Program-made: the position numbers and the translations under genes
The notes under the pieces: model-generated
Database searches by the model: none
What the model was told of the DNA's origin: nothing
What the model saw: only the letters and a program-made list of their open reading frames with translations
Origin: Dysidea avara
Taxonomy: Eukaryota > Porifera > Demospongiae > Dictyoceratida > Dysideidae
Direction of reading: 5' to 3'
Length of the DNA stretch: 64,000 bases
NCBI RefSeq assembly: GCF_963678975.1
Contig: NC_089279.1
Span: 36,413,933-36,477,932 of the forward strand
Part shown: positions 10,900-55,495 of the stretch, piece after piece
Layout of the letters: each line of letters opens with the position of its first letter
Numbering within the stretch: the first letter of the stretch is position 1

Positions 10900-13442
10900 A
10901 TTTCAAATTGTATATTATATTTATGTTTTTATATTTCAGCTATGTATGTTTCTATATTGTGGTACAGTATAATAATAGTAATGTGCAGATTTTCACTTTA
11001 TACCCAGTGTATACTGTTCAAAAATATCCAGGTGTAATTCATCTCTGGATTTCTTGGGACCATCCTTATTAGTGAGGTGTACTTATTTCAGGGATCTAAA
11101 TGTGTGTACACTAATGCAAATGGGACCATGGACACATGTCCTAATAATAACAAGGTGTCCTGATTTTGGCATCCGAGACTGAATTTTGAAAATATAACCC
11201 TAAGACTATTCTCACATCCTTTCTATACTCATGATCATGGCAGATCACTCAGGGCCAGTGGTGGAGGTGGACCTAGAAGACTGTATGGTTCATACTAAAG
11301 ACCCTACTAGAGGTCAAGTTTTCTATGTGGCAAACAGTGCAGATTATTGGTTTGCAACTAACTCTTATTGTAAATCCGGTAATTTGTACTTGGGAGTCAG
11401 TGCTTGAGAAAGTCCAGGAAGTTAATCTTCATGTGGGTAATATACTATACAGAAATACATGTTACACTTGTAACTTCCCCATCAACCTATAGCTAGTGTA
11501 CCAATGAACCACCACAAGAGCCTCAAGAGGACCTACACTATAAATTGATATTAGCTACCTACCCTAGTGGAAACCAATGTTGTATGGTGTGGCCTTCCAA
11601 CACAGGCTAGTATAACTAAGTTGATGTGGCCACTGGAATATATAATGTGTATGGGTGGGTGGGCGTGTGATAGATTTTTGCACATTAAGTACTATCAAGG
11701 TCACATAGACTATTATGTTATCTCTGAGTCCACATGAATCATTGAGGAAATGAAACCTATATTTTGTTGTGGTGTCTGTATACATCATTGCTGGTACTGC
11801 TGCTGCTGCACTGGTTAATGTCAGATGTCACACATGTAATTAGCTAGGTGTGACTGATAACATGAACCCATGAGTGCTGCAAGCCTTGTGGTACTTATGG
11901 TATCCTGTTACAAGCAGCTAGCTATAGTGTTGGTGAACACACACAAATAGTACTCACAATTACTATACATAGGAGAGGTGCAAGTTTGATCCCCTTGGCT
12001 GGAATATGTTATATTATGAGTTCAACAGAGTATATGCATTGACTTTGATTTGTTGTTATAGCTGCACTCTCTACAGGGTGCAACTGCAGCCTCCAATAAT
12101 ACTTGGCTACTCACATACCCACAATACTTGATGTAATGATTATATTTGCTAACACTCTTCATTGTCACATGGTTAGAACACAGAAATATTTCTTGACACA
12201 GTGTCACCTGCTGGTGGAATAAATTGCCATTTGAAGTGCCCCACAAGAATGGCCGGGGAGTTTGTCTCATTAATTAAGCCTTAGTCCCTGACTAATAATA
12301 GTTAATGCATGTGAATATTTGCTTGTCCAACCCTTTTGTTTGTCATTATTATATTTATTTGTGTGCGTTCTTTGTTTTGTACTTTGTCGTTGTATGTACT
12401 CTGGCATGGAAGAATGGCTATGCCAAATGTCATGAGTTTAAACAAAAAATCAGGATGACTTGTATATAGCTGAACTCTCTATACTAGGTGTCAGTAGGTG
12501 ATTTTTTTGTAGCTGAATTCTCTACAGGTGTATATAGTGCTGCAAGCCTTCTGGTGTTTACTGTAATTTGCTTTTTTGTCGTAAAATTTTCGTATGCAAA
12601 ACTTGTACAAAAGTTTCTTATGCGAAAATTTTTACACAAGATGGAACTACTCTAATAGGGCAGTCACTCATGTAAATCATACAAAAATATTTTTACACAA
12701 AATTTTTTTGCACAAAAATAAAACAAATTACTCTATGATATGTAGATGTTTAGTTGTAATACTGTCACCATGTGGTGATTGATGGCTGTCCTGTGGGTAA
12801 TGCTTGAGATGTGTACTACCTAATTCAGCCAACTGTAGTGAATTCGCCTTTTTAAAACTTGATGGTAAATCAAAAAGAGTGGTACAAAATGCTTTGGTTG
12901 ATTTGGTGGCCAGGAATTCTCGTCAACAGCAAACCGTGTTTGTTTACGAAGTTGTCTCACCCTGTTGGACAATACGAAGATTCCTACAGATCAAAAACGG
13001 AACACCCAATATTGAGTCCACTATATTACACCATGATTAGAACACAATAGCTACATAGTTGGTTTCTCATTCATCTAACAATTATTTTTCCTTAACAGCT
13101 CTTGTTACACAGACCACGTGCCAGTTTTTCAAAAAATCAAGCAAGAACAAGTGAGCTGTGTAAGATATTAGAAATAGCTAATACAATTAATATGGAATAA
13201 TTTGGGTACCAAACCAGTGGCAGATCTAGGATTCTTAAAAGGGATACTGAAAACTGACAGAATAAAGGAGTGCAATAATAGGACCGTTGAGCCAAAATTT
13301 GAACTACTGAGTGACTGTTTAAAAGCTCTCAGATTGGCTACTTTTAGTAACAATTAGTCATTGTAATACTTTGAACTGTCACATAAGTGAACTAACTAAA
13401 GCTGTGACTACACAGTATAGGTTTGATTGCTCTATTAAAGTA
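10900..13442. other. Spacer after GTPase copy B; no gene seen
   Basis: No exon I can support. The first part includes GATCTAAATGTGTGTACACT (about 11093-11112), a block also found twice downstream of GTPase copy C at about 23585 and 23640, so the 3' flanks of the paralogues share repeat sequence. A second copy of the AT-rich repeat is at 12569-12729. Confidence 0.6.
12569..12729. repeat. Dispersed AT-rich repeat, copy 2
   Basis: Matches 5192-5356 over about 160 bp, including the central CTACTCTAATAGGGCAGTCA motif. Confidence 0.7.
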
Positions 13443-14187
13443 CAGTGTAACACCTCTAAGACGGACACCATTGGGGAAATGAAATATGTCCTTTATATGG
13501 AGGTGTACTTATTTAAGGGTTTTTTTAAAATCACGAGACTAGACCAAGTGGTGGAGCAAGATGGGTTATGGCACCATGTAAACCAGATACGATCAGTTTA
13601 ATAGCAACAGAAGTGATGTTATTGAGCATGGGTTACCTATGGTGTGTGGCCTCTACTACACTATCCAGACAATTAAGCACCACAAATATTTTATACATGC
13701 ACCCACAAAGACTTGTCCATATTTGATTAGTTATCAAGATGGTTAGCTATACAGAGTATGTAGTTTATCCTGTAGTGTAGTTTATTCTTAAAGTGCACCA
13801 GAAACTATTTTCAGAAGGCCCGGTGAGAACATTAACAGCAGTACTTGTATATGCATTCATATGGCTTCTCATAACTTTGGCGCTTTGTCTCACACTTTAT
13901 AGAACAGGCAATACAGAGACAGTGCTTTCTGCATTAAATGATGTAGTTTGATAGATTGTTGTAACTGGCCCTTTCTTACTTGTGTCCACAATTAGCGAGA
14001 TGTTGTACTGTAGTGCTTGCCATGTCTGGGAATGTGCAGTGTCCGGTTTATGGAATAGAGAGGTGTCCGCTAATGAGGGGGGATTCATACACACAGATAT
14101 TGGAAGTTGCATTTGGGACTTTATTAATTGTCCGTTATAAAGAGGCTGTTCGCCATTCAGAGGTGTCCGTTAAGAGGGGTTCTACTG
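13443..14187. mobile_element. TA-flanked TIR element (about 745 bp)
   Basis: Left end CAGTGTAACACCTCTAAG..CGGACACC and right end GGTGTCCGTTAAGAGGGGTT.TACTG are inverted copies of about 30 bp, each bounded by TA. That is the Tc1/mariner-pogo type of end and target site. The CAGT(G)..AACC terminal motif recurs in the elements at 62953-63141 and 63642-63816. There is no transposase. Confidence 0.75.
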
Positions 14188-14448
14188 TAGTTACTTGATG
14201 CATGGCTCTATTAAAGTATCTCTTTTACTACAGTGTGAGGTGAAAAGTAGAGTGTTTAATAGCTACAATGGACTAAGATACATCGTTGCTATGATTTAGG
14301 CTGTTATTGAGCTAAAGAGGGTTTCTATTAAAATGAAAACATTTTCTTTTTTATCACAAGCCATTTGGAATGAATACATATTCACCTTTTGATGTCACTG
14401 CATAGTTAATCTGAATCAACTATGTATTAAGTTGACAAGGTTTCTATA

Positions 14449-14563
14449 TTATTTAGAGACCTGAGGATTTGGGCAGATTTCCCACAAACTAATTACTGAG
14501 GCCACAGGCTAAGGTAATTAATTGTGGGTAACTAAGCCCACATCATCTGAGGGGTTCTAAATA
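14449..14563. mobile_element. Short TIR element related to 60205-61134
   Basis: Ends TATTTAGAGACCTGAGGAT on the left and the inverted ATCTGAGGGGTTCTAAATA on the right. The interior (TTACTGAGGCCACAGGC) also matches the larger element in the p47 gene, so both belong to one family. Confidence 0.72.
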
Positions 14564-14899
14564 GCGTATAGAAACCAATGTCATCTCATTCTAAGTGCTT
14601 TAGAAATTTTTGTCTAGATAAAGTAAGCGAAGAAAGAGTGACAGAAAGTGCCATCTGCATGTGATTTCTATAGTATCAAGATTCACCCAGCCCTTCAAGT
14701 TGATGGTGTAGTCACGACACCGTGCATGACATTGGTGTATCAATTACTGTAGCTGCTATACCTATATAGATAAAGCCAAACTCTTGTCCAAAAAGTAAAC
14801 TAACAAATGGCAAAACTGTAAGTGTTAACATCAAGTATTACCCTTCAAGTTTACTGTGTCAGCATCACACTGTAACATTGGTTTATAGCAGAGCAGCAT

Positions 14900-15265
14900 A
14901 GTGCAAAAACTGCATCATTTGTGAGAAAAGCATGAACCTTTCCATATTAATTGTACTCCCAATGACATTCATTTTGTGATATAGTACATAGAATTTCATG
15001 GCTAATACAAATGATCATAACTTAGGAATGTTGACTCCAAATAAAACAGAGTTGTTTCTTTCAACAAGACCTTTAATTTGAAACCATGTTTAATGGTGTA
15101 AAACAATGCCTCAGGGAGATTAAGACAAAACGATGAATTTTCAATGTAAAAAGGCCATAAAGGTCGCCAAAGGTCAAATATGCAATGGCACTATATCCAA
15201 AAATAAATGTCATTGGGAGCACAGCTATGCATGATGCTTTTCTCACAAAGTGCACAAAATGACCA
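14900..15265. repeat. Foldback repeat related to 38742-39387
   Basis: The left arm (TTTGTGAGAAAAGCAT, CCCAATGACATTCATTTTG) recurs inverted on the right (AATGTCATTGGGAG, GATGCTTTTCTCAC). The right half (GCCTCAGGGAGATTAAGAC, AAAGGTCGCCAAAGGTCAA) strongly resembles the arms of the foldback in the dynein intron. Confidence 0.7.
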
Positions 15266-15650
15266 TATTTAGGCACAATCTCACTCCACTAATATCAAGG
15301 TCTAGATAGTAAGAGCATTGGATTTGCCTATTTTGTTTATGAATGTACGTAGTAAACAAACACAGGTTTGACCACAGGTTACAAACTATTTAGCCATGGG
15401 TTTCAATGGATTTCGTAACATCAGACATCAAAGGAAATATTGCATAAAATTTTCTAAATAGAGTTAAAATACGATTGTTTTATTTACACATGCTGTATAT
15501 ACACACAGATATGACAGGTAATTTAAATTTTTCGTGGACTACCACCATCCAAAATTTCAAGGGGGGTTTTGCTTTCAGTATCCTTGATGCATTAAACAAC
15601 ACCATTTCAATCAAGCTGCAAATTTCAAAGGGGAAAATTTTCACAGATAG

Positions 15651-16067
15651 CTACCAATCCACAAAAATCATGAAAATTTTCCCCTCTGAAAAACCTTTAT
15701 CAGGAGCTTGATCACTGGACACTGCAGGTGACTCAATAACTTTAAACAACTTCTCCCAGCTAGCAGAGGGGTCCACTTCAAGCCACTTCTCCAACACAGC
15801 ATCACAACAAGGCTCAGCCTTATCATGATTGTCATATTTTATGATGTCAAGTCTTCCTTTGGGTAGACTCAGTTGTGTTCCTATCACTCTCCAATGAGTA
15901 GCATAATTTGGAGTGATGTAGTTACGAAGTTCTTTAAGTAGTGGAGCACTGGTAACTGTGGTATGTAAAGTTCGTATGCTACGAAATAATATCTGGGCAT
16001 TAGTAAACTTATCCTTATCAGGTGCTTTAAATTGGTTTAGTCCTTCATGAACACCTCGATCCATGTC
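15651..16067 (-). CDS. Death-like domain exon (partial gene)
   Basis: An open exon of about 138 codons on the minus strand, preceded by a good splice acceptor (TTGCAG) at 16068-16073 and ending in a stop at 15651-15653. The middle and end fit the six-helix Death-fold pattern: LLKELRNYI, HWRVIGTQLSLPKGRLDII, then CCDAVLEKWLEVD and SWEKLFKVIES. The W-x-x-L/I-G-x-x-L and L..W motifs are the conserved core positions. Death-fold domains form hetero-oligomers in apoptosis and innate immune signalling, and sponges have many. Because it opens with an acceptor it should be a last exon, but I found no convincing upstream exon on the minus strand up to 20 kb. Its last 20 or so codons (from about 15711 down) run into repeat-like sequence. 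It could be a pseudogene fragment. Confidence 0.6.
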   Translation of the reverse strand, partial: DMDRGVHEGLNQFKAPDKDKFTNAQILFRSIRTLHTTVTSAPLLKELRNYITPNYATHWRVIGTQLSLPKGRLDIIKYDNHDKAEPCCDAVLEKWLEVDPSASWEKLFKVIESPAVSSDQAPDKGFSEGKIFMIFVDW

Positions 16068-18070
16068 CTGCAATTAAAGTAATTCCATGAGCCACACAGA
16101 GGTGTGTGTAGTTAATGCAGTACAGTAGTACTGTTTAAGTAGGGATTGCACCAATATTGAGTGACACCTGCCAAAATTCTGCCTCTAAAAACCACCTAGA
16201 AACATCTTAACCATACCCCTTAGAATATAAAGCATACTTCTCCCCTTTGAATCGTACATTAAATACTGGTTAAAGTACCACCACAAGTGCAATATGGCAC
16301 TCTGGTATGTTCTCATGCTGAATACAGCACTCGGCTTCGCCTTGTATTGTATTAGTCTCTCACCTACACTCTTGTGCTATTTTGCATTCACGTGGTGATG
16401 TTTTTTAACTGGCTTAAAGTGCTTTCTGGTTATCTTCGTTTATAGCGTTCATTTTGTAGACTCGAACTGCGGTAGTCAAACAATCAGTAAGTGTCTATAT
16501 AGTACAAGTTTGGTCATAAAACAAACAGATAGCACTGTTTTGGCTACTTCTGGTGATTTAAAATGTAACACACGTGATCAACAGTGTTGTATTTTCTTTC
16601 AGTACTGTATGCCAATAATAGCATTATTTTTTATTTGATATTCACCCACGCAAGTACTTTAGTAACAATAGTAGCTCTGGTTTGGTTGGATGGTTCCTAA
16701 ATACTATACATAAAGGAAGTCTTCTATATGACATGGTTATCACTTCTAGGCCACATGCAACAATTGTTTGAGATAATAGAAATAGAGATAGCTGAAACAA
16801 CAAAAGAAACAAGAGTCAAACAAGCCAGCATGTCAAACACAAACAAATCTCTATTTGGACTCAGATAACATTTAGGCCAACATTTATTAATTCCTTGTTT
16901 CCCATCACCTGTCCGTATGCCACTTAGCCTACCGAAATTATAAATATTTTTTGTGCTAAAAATCAAGATACTCTAATATAACAACACTCAGTTATCTTAC
17001 TACAGCAATCAAAACCATTATTTATTGCATTTTACTAGTTTCAAACTCCTCTAAAAGTGTCACCTTGTTACTAAATTTGTTCGAAAGTGCTGTTGCTGTC
17101 TATTACATGTACAAAAAGCCACAGTCCTTTGAAACATCTAGCCTGTTAGTTGGCTGGTGGACAGTATATTGTCATTTTGAAGGCTCACCACAAAAATGAA
17201 ATTATTAATGATAATAACTGCCCGCCCTCACTGTATTATTGCTCTCAAAGTAACGAGAAACAAGGAATCTTAGTCTTTACCACATCCATTGAGTCCAAAT
17301 AGCTAGCCTGTTCCAGCTGGCAGTTTGCCATGATCAAAAAGTATAGCAAACGTCTGAAAACTTCTCATCTCATTCAATGTTGCTATATTTAAAGGTTTTC
17401 TTCCCAAACACCTATGGCCCCAGCATACCTGGCTACACTTCTGATTACTAGTCTGGTGTGGTGCCCCTTTCATTAGAACTGAATAAAGTTCTAATTGAAG
17501 GAACAGCTACACCAGACTATCCAATTACATACTGAGATAGCCATCACATAGCTACCGTGGGACACACCAAAGATATTATAGCTAGTACCTAACCATTCTA
17601 ACACCATAGACTGCACAGTATGTGACCACCTAAGCAGAGACTTGGCATTGTTGTTCATAAAATTTTTCTTGACACCCACGCTTAAACCCAGACCACTTTT
17701 AAATTTTTTTTGTGTGGGGGTGGAGAATTTCTGGACCCCCACATCTTGGTGTCTGCCTCCACCATAAATTATCTTGGGAACCTCATGTTAATTACTTTGC
17801 AAGGCAAACTAACTTCCTGGATTCCTGAAAAGGAATTTATATAATGCTCCAATTCAAATTAAATATAAAAATAATTACTGTGACCTTCCATTGAATACTG
17901 CTCAGCTTTTTCACCTAACAACATCATGCAGCCAGATTTGTTTTATGGTATAGGTCTAGTCAGCAACAACACAGTGTTACAGTTGAATTACTTTCATTGG
18001 TCAAGTTTACAAAGTAGAAGAACTGCTTGACTTACTTTAATATTCAAGATTGTGAGAAACTCACTATTGT
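16068..18070. other. Spacer; no gene seen
   Basis: No exon supported. A minus-strand open stretch at 16724-16966 has a hydrophobic run but no recognisable family, splice context or start. A short hairpin (17449-17519, listed separately) is the only clear structure. Confidence 0.5.
17449..17519. repeat. Perfectly placed short hairpin
   Basis: TAGTCTGGTGT at the left end is repeated inverted as ACACCAGACTA at the right, with a further inverted pair TTAGAACT / AGTTCTAA around the centre. It is a very small foldback, about 70 bp. Confidence 0.65.
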
Positions 18071-18532
18071 CAAGAGTTCATAATATATATACTGAGGAGA
18101 GTGTCCTACTCTCATATACCCCTGTAGAAGGGCGTATCGTGAAGTTATGATGTAGTACTTCTGATTTTGCCCATTTTTTTCTTTGCATAATTAATGATGT
18201 CATTAGTTGAACATGGTATCGATTGAACGTGTGCCTAACAACGTCACTAGCAACCAAATTAACTCCAGCTCTAAGCGTTTTTCACCGAACTACAATCATT
18301 CCTTCATGGGTTAAAACTGCTCCGTAGGCGTTTCTTGCTAGGACATTCACGAATATGGCTATACTGAGCGTCGCGAGCGTGAAATGGTGCTAACAATGCT
18401 TGCATTTTTATGGCTGCTCGTACGTCACAAACCGCAACATCTTGTCATTACGTCATAACTTCACGATACGCCCTCCTACAGGGGTATATGAGAGTAGGAT
18501 ACTCTCCTCAGTATATATATTATGAACTTTTG
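18071..18532. mobile_element. Foldback/MITE with about 80 bp inverted arms
   Basis: The left arm (18071-18151) and right arm (18450-18532) are inverted copies with only a few mismatches. Both include AGTTCATAATATATATACTG and GGGCGTATCGTGAAGTTATG. The 300 bp middle encodes nothing recognised. A CTATT direct repeat near both ends may be a target duplication. Confidence 0.82.
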
Positions 18533-20357
18533 CTATTACTTCAGCTAACTACACTCATGCTAAAAATCCCCTCAAATTCGCACAGCTGCAATCAAGGACT
18601 GAAATTATACTCTTTTTCACCAAGAACAACCATTGATTAGAATAACCTAACTATTGATAACATTGATACAATTGATACTTTTAAGAACATTACAGCTAAA
18701 CTAAAATTAATAGACGTTAACATCATGGGGCTAGCCTGAGCAAGTTGAGTTGCAATCATTGATTGGAATAGCCTAACTATTGACAACATTGATACAATAT
18801 AGCTAAATTAAACATTTGTGATTTGTAATGCACAATAGCGTGCTGCCCCTGGTGGGCTTTGCTAATTAGGCCATACCAAATTAATCATATGTTTCATGGA
18901 TTGTTTTCCCTCGAGTAGTGACCTGGCAGGTTAAAAAATAAATAAAAATGTAACCACAACTGACTGTTTTGTTAGAGTTTATATGACTGCTCTATTAGAG
19001 TATCTCAATCTTGACAAGTGCAAAAGCTAAAGTCCTTCTGAAATAAAGTGATGGAACTCCATTTTCTTACCCTTTGCTACTACACCTGTTACTGCTTGCA
19101 CAATATTAAAGAGTCTAAAGCACTCTTTTTAAGAGATCACATGATTTATACATTGTGAACAATGATCTAAAGCCATCATTATTAAATTCCTTGTTTCTCG
19201 TCACCACCCGCATCAATTTGAATAGACTATTTCATGATAGAACACTGTAGAAGGAGGCACAGAGTGAGCAATTTTTAAGGTAAATGCATTAACTGTACAT
19301 ATAAACATAGCAGAAGGGTAGAAATCCCTCCACTCTTGTTCAACAGGATGCATGGGCGTACAGTCCTTACAGCCTTCGAGATACTCTAATAGAGCAGTCA
19401 GAGACTGAAACAAGTGTATAATTAACAATCAATAATTACCTCTCGCCCGCATCAGTTTTTATTCTATTGGGTTATGGGAAACAAGCAATATAATAACGAT
19501 GGCCTAACTGCAAAAGAAAGAAAAAGACAAAAAAAATTAAAATTTAAAAAAGCGGTCTGGGCACGAGACAGTATAAAAAATACATACTGCACTGAACAAT
19601 GACTTACCTGTATCCTGTATTATAAGTGAATTGAAACTTTCTTGCTTCCAGGAGGTATAACATTGCTGTAACAATCCCACAATTAATATTATTTCATAAC
19701 TATATAATGTAAACCCACAATCGATTATTTAGCTATTTACACTTAGAGGTGTCAATATTTTATTTGTGTAAGGACCGAGGTAAGGACAGTGGTAAGTTGC
19801 AAGCTTTGATTAAGAGATGTTCTGTTTAGTTTAGACGATTAGACCATGATTTCATTCTGTAGTTTAGACCCCACCTCAGTCCCAGGATCCGGCCTATAAA
19901 GTTGCCAGTTTGGCAGCTTTGTAGGCCGGATCCTCAGCCTCAGTAGTTGCTGATTTGTGAGGCTCTTGCTTGGGCTCTTATAATATATGATTCTTACTAT
20001 AGTTCAAGCCACTGACTAATGTACTCAGTTATATTGTATTGACCAGTCTATGTTGTTTGAGAACTTTCAGTATGTCAGAGTTAAATGTTTACTGTGAGGG
20101 CTTTGTTGATATCTAGTAGTACTATCTGTACGTATGTCACACACTTCATGCAATAGTACATAGCGTTTAATATATCTATTGGCTTAACTGATGGTGTTAC
20201 AGCTGCTTTGTTAAACTCAATTACTGTACGTATGCATGTAGTTCTCTGAATACACGAGCTTATGCAATCTAGTACGATTGCAGCTGTAGAGTACCAGGTC
20301 CAAGCTGATTGTATGTGAATTTCCACCTTTGCATGTGCAAGTGTGATGGGGGCTTGG
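18533..20357. other. Spacer upstream of GTPase copy C; no gene seen
   Basis: No exon supported. It holds two adjacent copies of the dispersed motif (18961-18980 and 18984-19012), one inverted copy (19379-19401), and a small hairpin at 19885-19933 with GGATCCGGCC ends. Confidence 0.5.
19885..19933. repeat. Compact hairpin with GGATCCGGCCTA ends
   Basis: GGATCCGGCCTATAAAG and its near-perfect inverse CTTTGTAGGCCGGATCC flank a short loop (GCCAGTTTGGC also pairs inside). The total is 49 bp. Confidence 0.7.
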
Positions 20358-23388
<3,031 letters not shown>

Positions 23389-24291
23389 ATTTCAAATTGT
23401 ATTTAATATGACCTTTATAATTTTGTACACTTTACTACACAGTATATACCCTGGTATATACTGTGCAACTGCAACTTTTCACATGAGTTTTAAATTCTGA
23501 TATACAATTTCCACTACTCAAAATAGCATAGCTAGTTCTCCAGACACCTTAACCATTGGGACAAGGTTAGTGTCTTGATCAGGGGTCTAAATGTGTGTAC
23601 ACTAATATGGACCATAGACAAGTGTCCTGATTTCAGGGGTCTAAATGTGTGTACACTAATACAAATGGGACCAAGGTAGGGTTGGGCAATATAACAATAT
23701 ATCTTTGCTATCATGAGACGATAACTATATTGAGCCAAGGCTATTTTTACACATGATAAATTGAGTTTGTGATATATTGTTTGCAAAATGAAATACCACT
23801 GACGTAGCTGTCTTACAAATGCAGCAAATTACATGCTGTATGTAATTTTTATAACTTAACGGTTGTTTTTGGATGGATACAACAATACGAGTCAGAGAAG
23901 AACTTGTACTTATTAATATTACATGGTTTTTCTAATTGGCATATAATATTGTATATCGATAAATACGTCCATGATTGTATTATCTCAATATCACCCTTGT
24001 TAGCGAGGTGCCTGATTTCAGGGGCCATCATGGACAAGCAGAACAGAGGACATATCTCAGTAACAAGCACAATGTTTGGACCACTTTGCCACACCTGTTG
24101 GGACCAAATTAATCTTTGTTCAGAGGTTGTTCTTTTAGTGTCTTTAATTCAGGAGTTTCCACTGTATTATAAGCACACAGGATTTAAAGTTATATAGAAC
24201 ATTCCACTGAGTTAGTATAAAAACTTCACTGGGTAAGTATAGTACAAGAAATACAAAGCAAGTAGGAATTGTACAAGTATTAAAGTCACCA
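23389..24291. other. Spacer with tandem repeat blocks
   Basis: AGGGGTCTAAATGTGTGTAC recurs at about 23581 and 23637 and once after GTPase copy B (about 11091). The right part ends in TTTCCACTGTAT, resembling the ends of the TA-flanked MITE family. No gene is seen. Confidence 0.55.
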
Positions 24292-25314
24292 TCATGTAGT
24301 CTTCTTGTGTGATGAAGGTAGCTTGTTCAGTGACAATCTCTTAGAACTAGTACCACTGTTGTTATGGATGTTAGGATAAGAGTGGCTACCAGTGAGGTCA
24401 CTGCGTGATGCTGTCAAGTGCTGTACACTGGACACCATCAATAACTGGTTCTCAATTGAGTTCTGTTCTCTCAATAACTCACTGTGTATTTGTGACTGTA
24501 CTAGCTGAGACAGTTCATACCTCACCATTGGGTCCAGTACTTTATGACGTGTCACCAGTTTACCACTGTTACGTTGACGTTTCCCTACTGGTAGACGATG
24601 AATATTTAATACTTCAAGTTCATTAGCTGGACTCTTCTGGTTGGGTATAGAGACTGTTCTTTGTAATACGTGAGTGTTGTTTAGAGTGACATCATCCCTG
24701 GGTAGTTTGGGGAGAGTTTCTAATGTTCTTTCTCGAGGGAACTGTAACGTTTGAGCAGCTGCTTGCTGTAAAGAGGCTTTGTCTTGAGGACGGAATAAGG
24801 TAAAAGGGTCTGGTCTTCGTCGTAATGATAGAGCATCTCTCTGCACCAATGCTGCTATGGCTTCATGTAAGTTTTGTATATGAACTTGTTGTTGACGCCA
24901 CTGATCATGTGAGAATGTGTTTGTGGAGGTTTCTTTGGCAACATGAGTCTCTTTGTCACTACCTGTTGGTTCTGTCTTATTGGAAGTGTTGATTTCTGAC
25001 TTGCTACAGTCACGTGCGCTGTTCGCCTCCTCACTACCCGGGTATGTGTAGTTCCACTGATCATCCAGGGTGCCCCGCATCACGTGAGGGTTACTGTTTA
25101 ACATGCAGCTTTTGGTGACACGCAGAGAAGTCGTTTTTGGCTTGCTACACTTCCGCATACTAGTCCTCGTTTGGTAGATAGCTCGGGGACGAATATTCTC
25201 CCAGCCGCTGGTAGGGGCAGTCTGCTCGCTCACTACATAATGACAAGGAAAGCGCGTTACATCTCTACTGACCTTCAACAATGAGCGAATAAATGACGCC
25301 TCCTCTTTTGACAT
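24292..25314 (-). CDS. Unrecognised 340-residue protein, single exon
   Basis: One uninterrupted frame from ATG at 25314 to a stop at 24292. I do not recognise the family. The sequence is polar and largely disordered-looking. A basic N-terminal third (MRKCSKPKTTSLRVTK) is followed by a Ser/Thr/Lys-rich stretch, a Gln-rich probable helix (QWRQQQVHIQNLHEAIAALV, about residues 140-160), a segment RRRPDPFTLFRPQDK, a second probable helix (VRYELSQLVQSQIHSELLRE, about 265-290), and a Ser-rich C-terminus. No signal peptide or membrane span is seen. Its start lies only about 200 bp downstream of the dynein stop on the same strand, so it may share the dynein's transcript neighbourhood or have its own compact promoter. 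A ciliary role would be guesswork from position alone. Length and lack of stops argue it is real. Confidence 0.7.
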   Translation of the reverse strand: MSKEEASFIRSLLKVSRDVTRFPCHYVVSEQTAPTSGWENIRPRAIYQTRTSMRKCSKPKTTSLRVTKSCMLNSNPHVMRGTLDDQWNYTYPGSEEANSARDCSKSEINTSNKTEPTGSDKETHVAKETSTNTFSHDQWRQQQVHIQNLHEAIAALVQRDALSLRRRPDPFTLFRPQDKASLQQAAAQTLQFPRERTLETLPKLPRDDVTLNNTHVLQRTVSIPNQKSPANELEVLNIHRLPVGKRQRNSGKLVTRHKVLDPMVRYELSQLVQSQIHSELLREQNSIENQLLMVSSVQHLTASRSDLTGSHSYPNIHNNSGTSSKRLSLNKLPSSHKKTT

Positions 25315-25511
25315 TTAGCTAGAACCCACTACCGAATGTGTCATGTACAGTGTATTTGAAATACGAATGAAAATTTAACAGGATCGAAATTTAAAAATGA
25401 AAGTACAAAAATTAGATGCAGAAAATAGTTATCCTATGAAAATACAAAAATACTGTCACAACAATTATAAAACACAACTGGGGTAGTCACTAAGTGATGG
25501 GGTTACCGACA

Positions 25512-55325
<29,814 letters not shown>

Positions 55326-55495
55326 CTCACTGAGTGTGGTCCGAGATGATAACTCATGCGCCTTCTTCTGAGATCGCTTCTGAACTTAACTACTTCCTTT
55401 GTTTATTAGCTACGTTGTTGCGAGGGGTGTGTCTTGTAAACAACTCGTGCTCACGGATCTCGTGATCCCTTCATTAGCAGAGCCATCAAAGTGTC
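55326..55495. promoter_or_regulatory. Probable bidirectional promoter, dynein and SOD
   Basis: Only 170 bp separate the start codon of the dynein gene (minus strand) from that of the SOD gene (plus strand). Both 5' UTRs and promoters must fit here unless there are distant non-coding exons. No TATA box is clear. The middle holds a CGTTGTTGCGAGGGGTGTG stretch and the inverted pair GGATCTCGTGATCC. Confidence 0.55.

Noticed and set aside
16724-16966. Minus-strand frame with a hydrophobic stretch, a possible upstream exon of the Death-domain gene
   Set aside because: No clear splice sites link it in phase to the exon at 15651-16067, and part of it is a sequence repeated near 19180.
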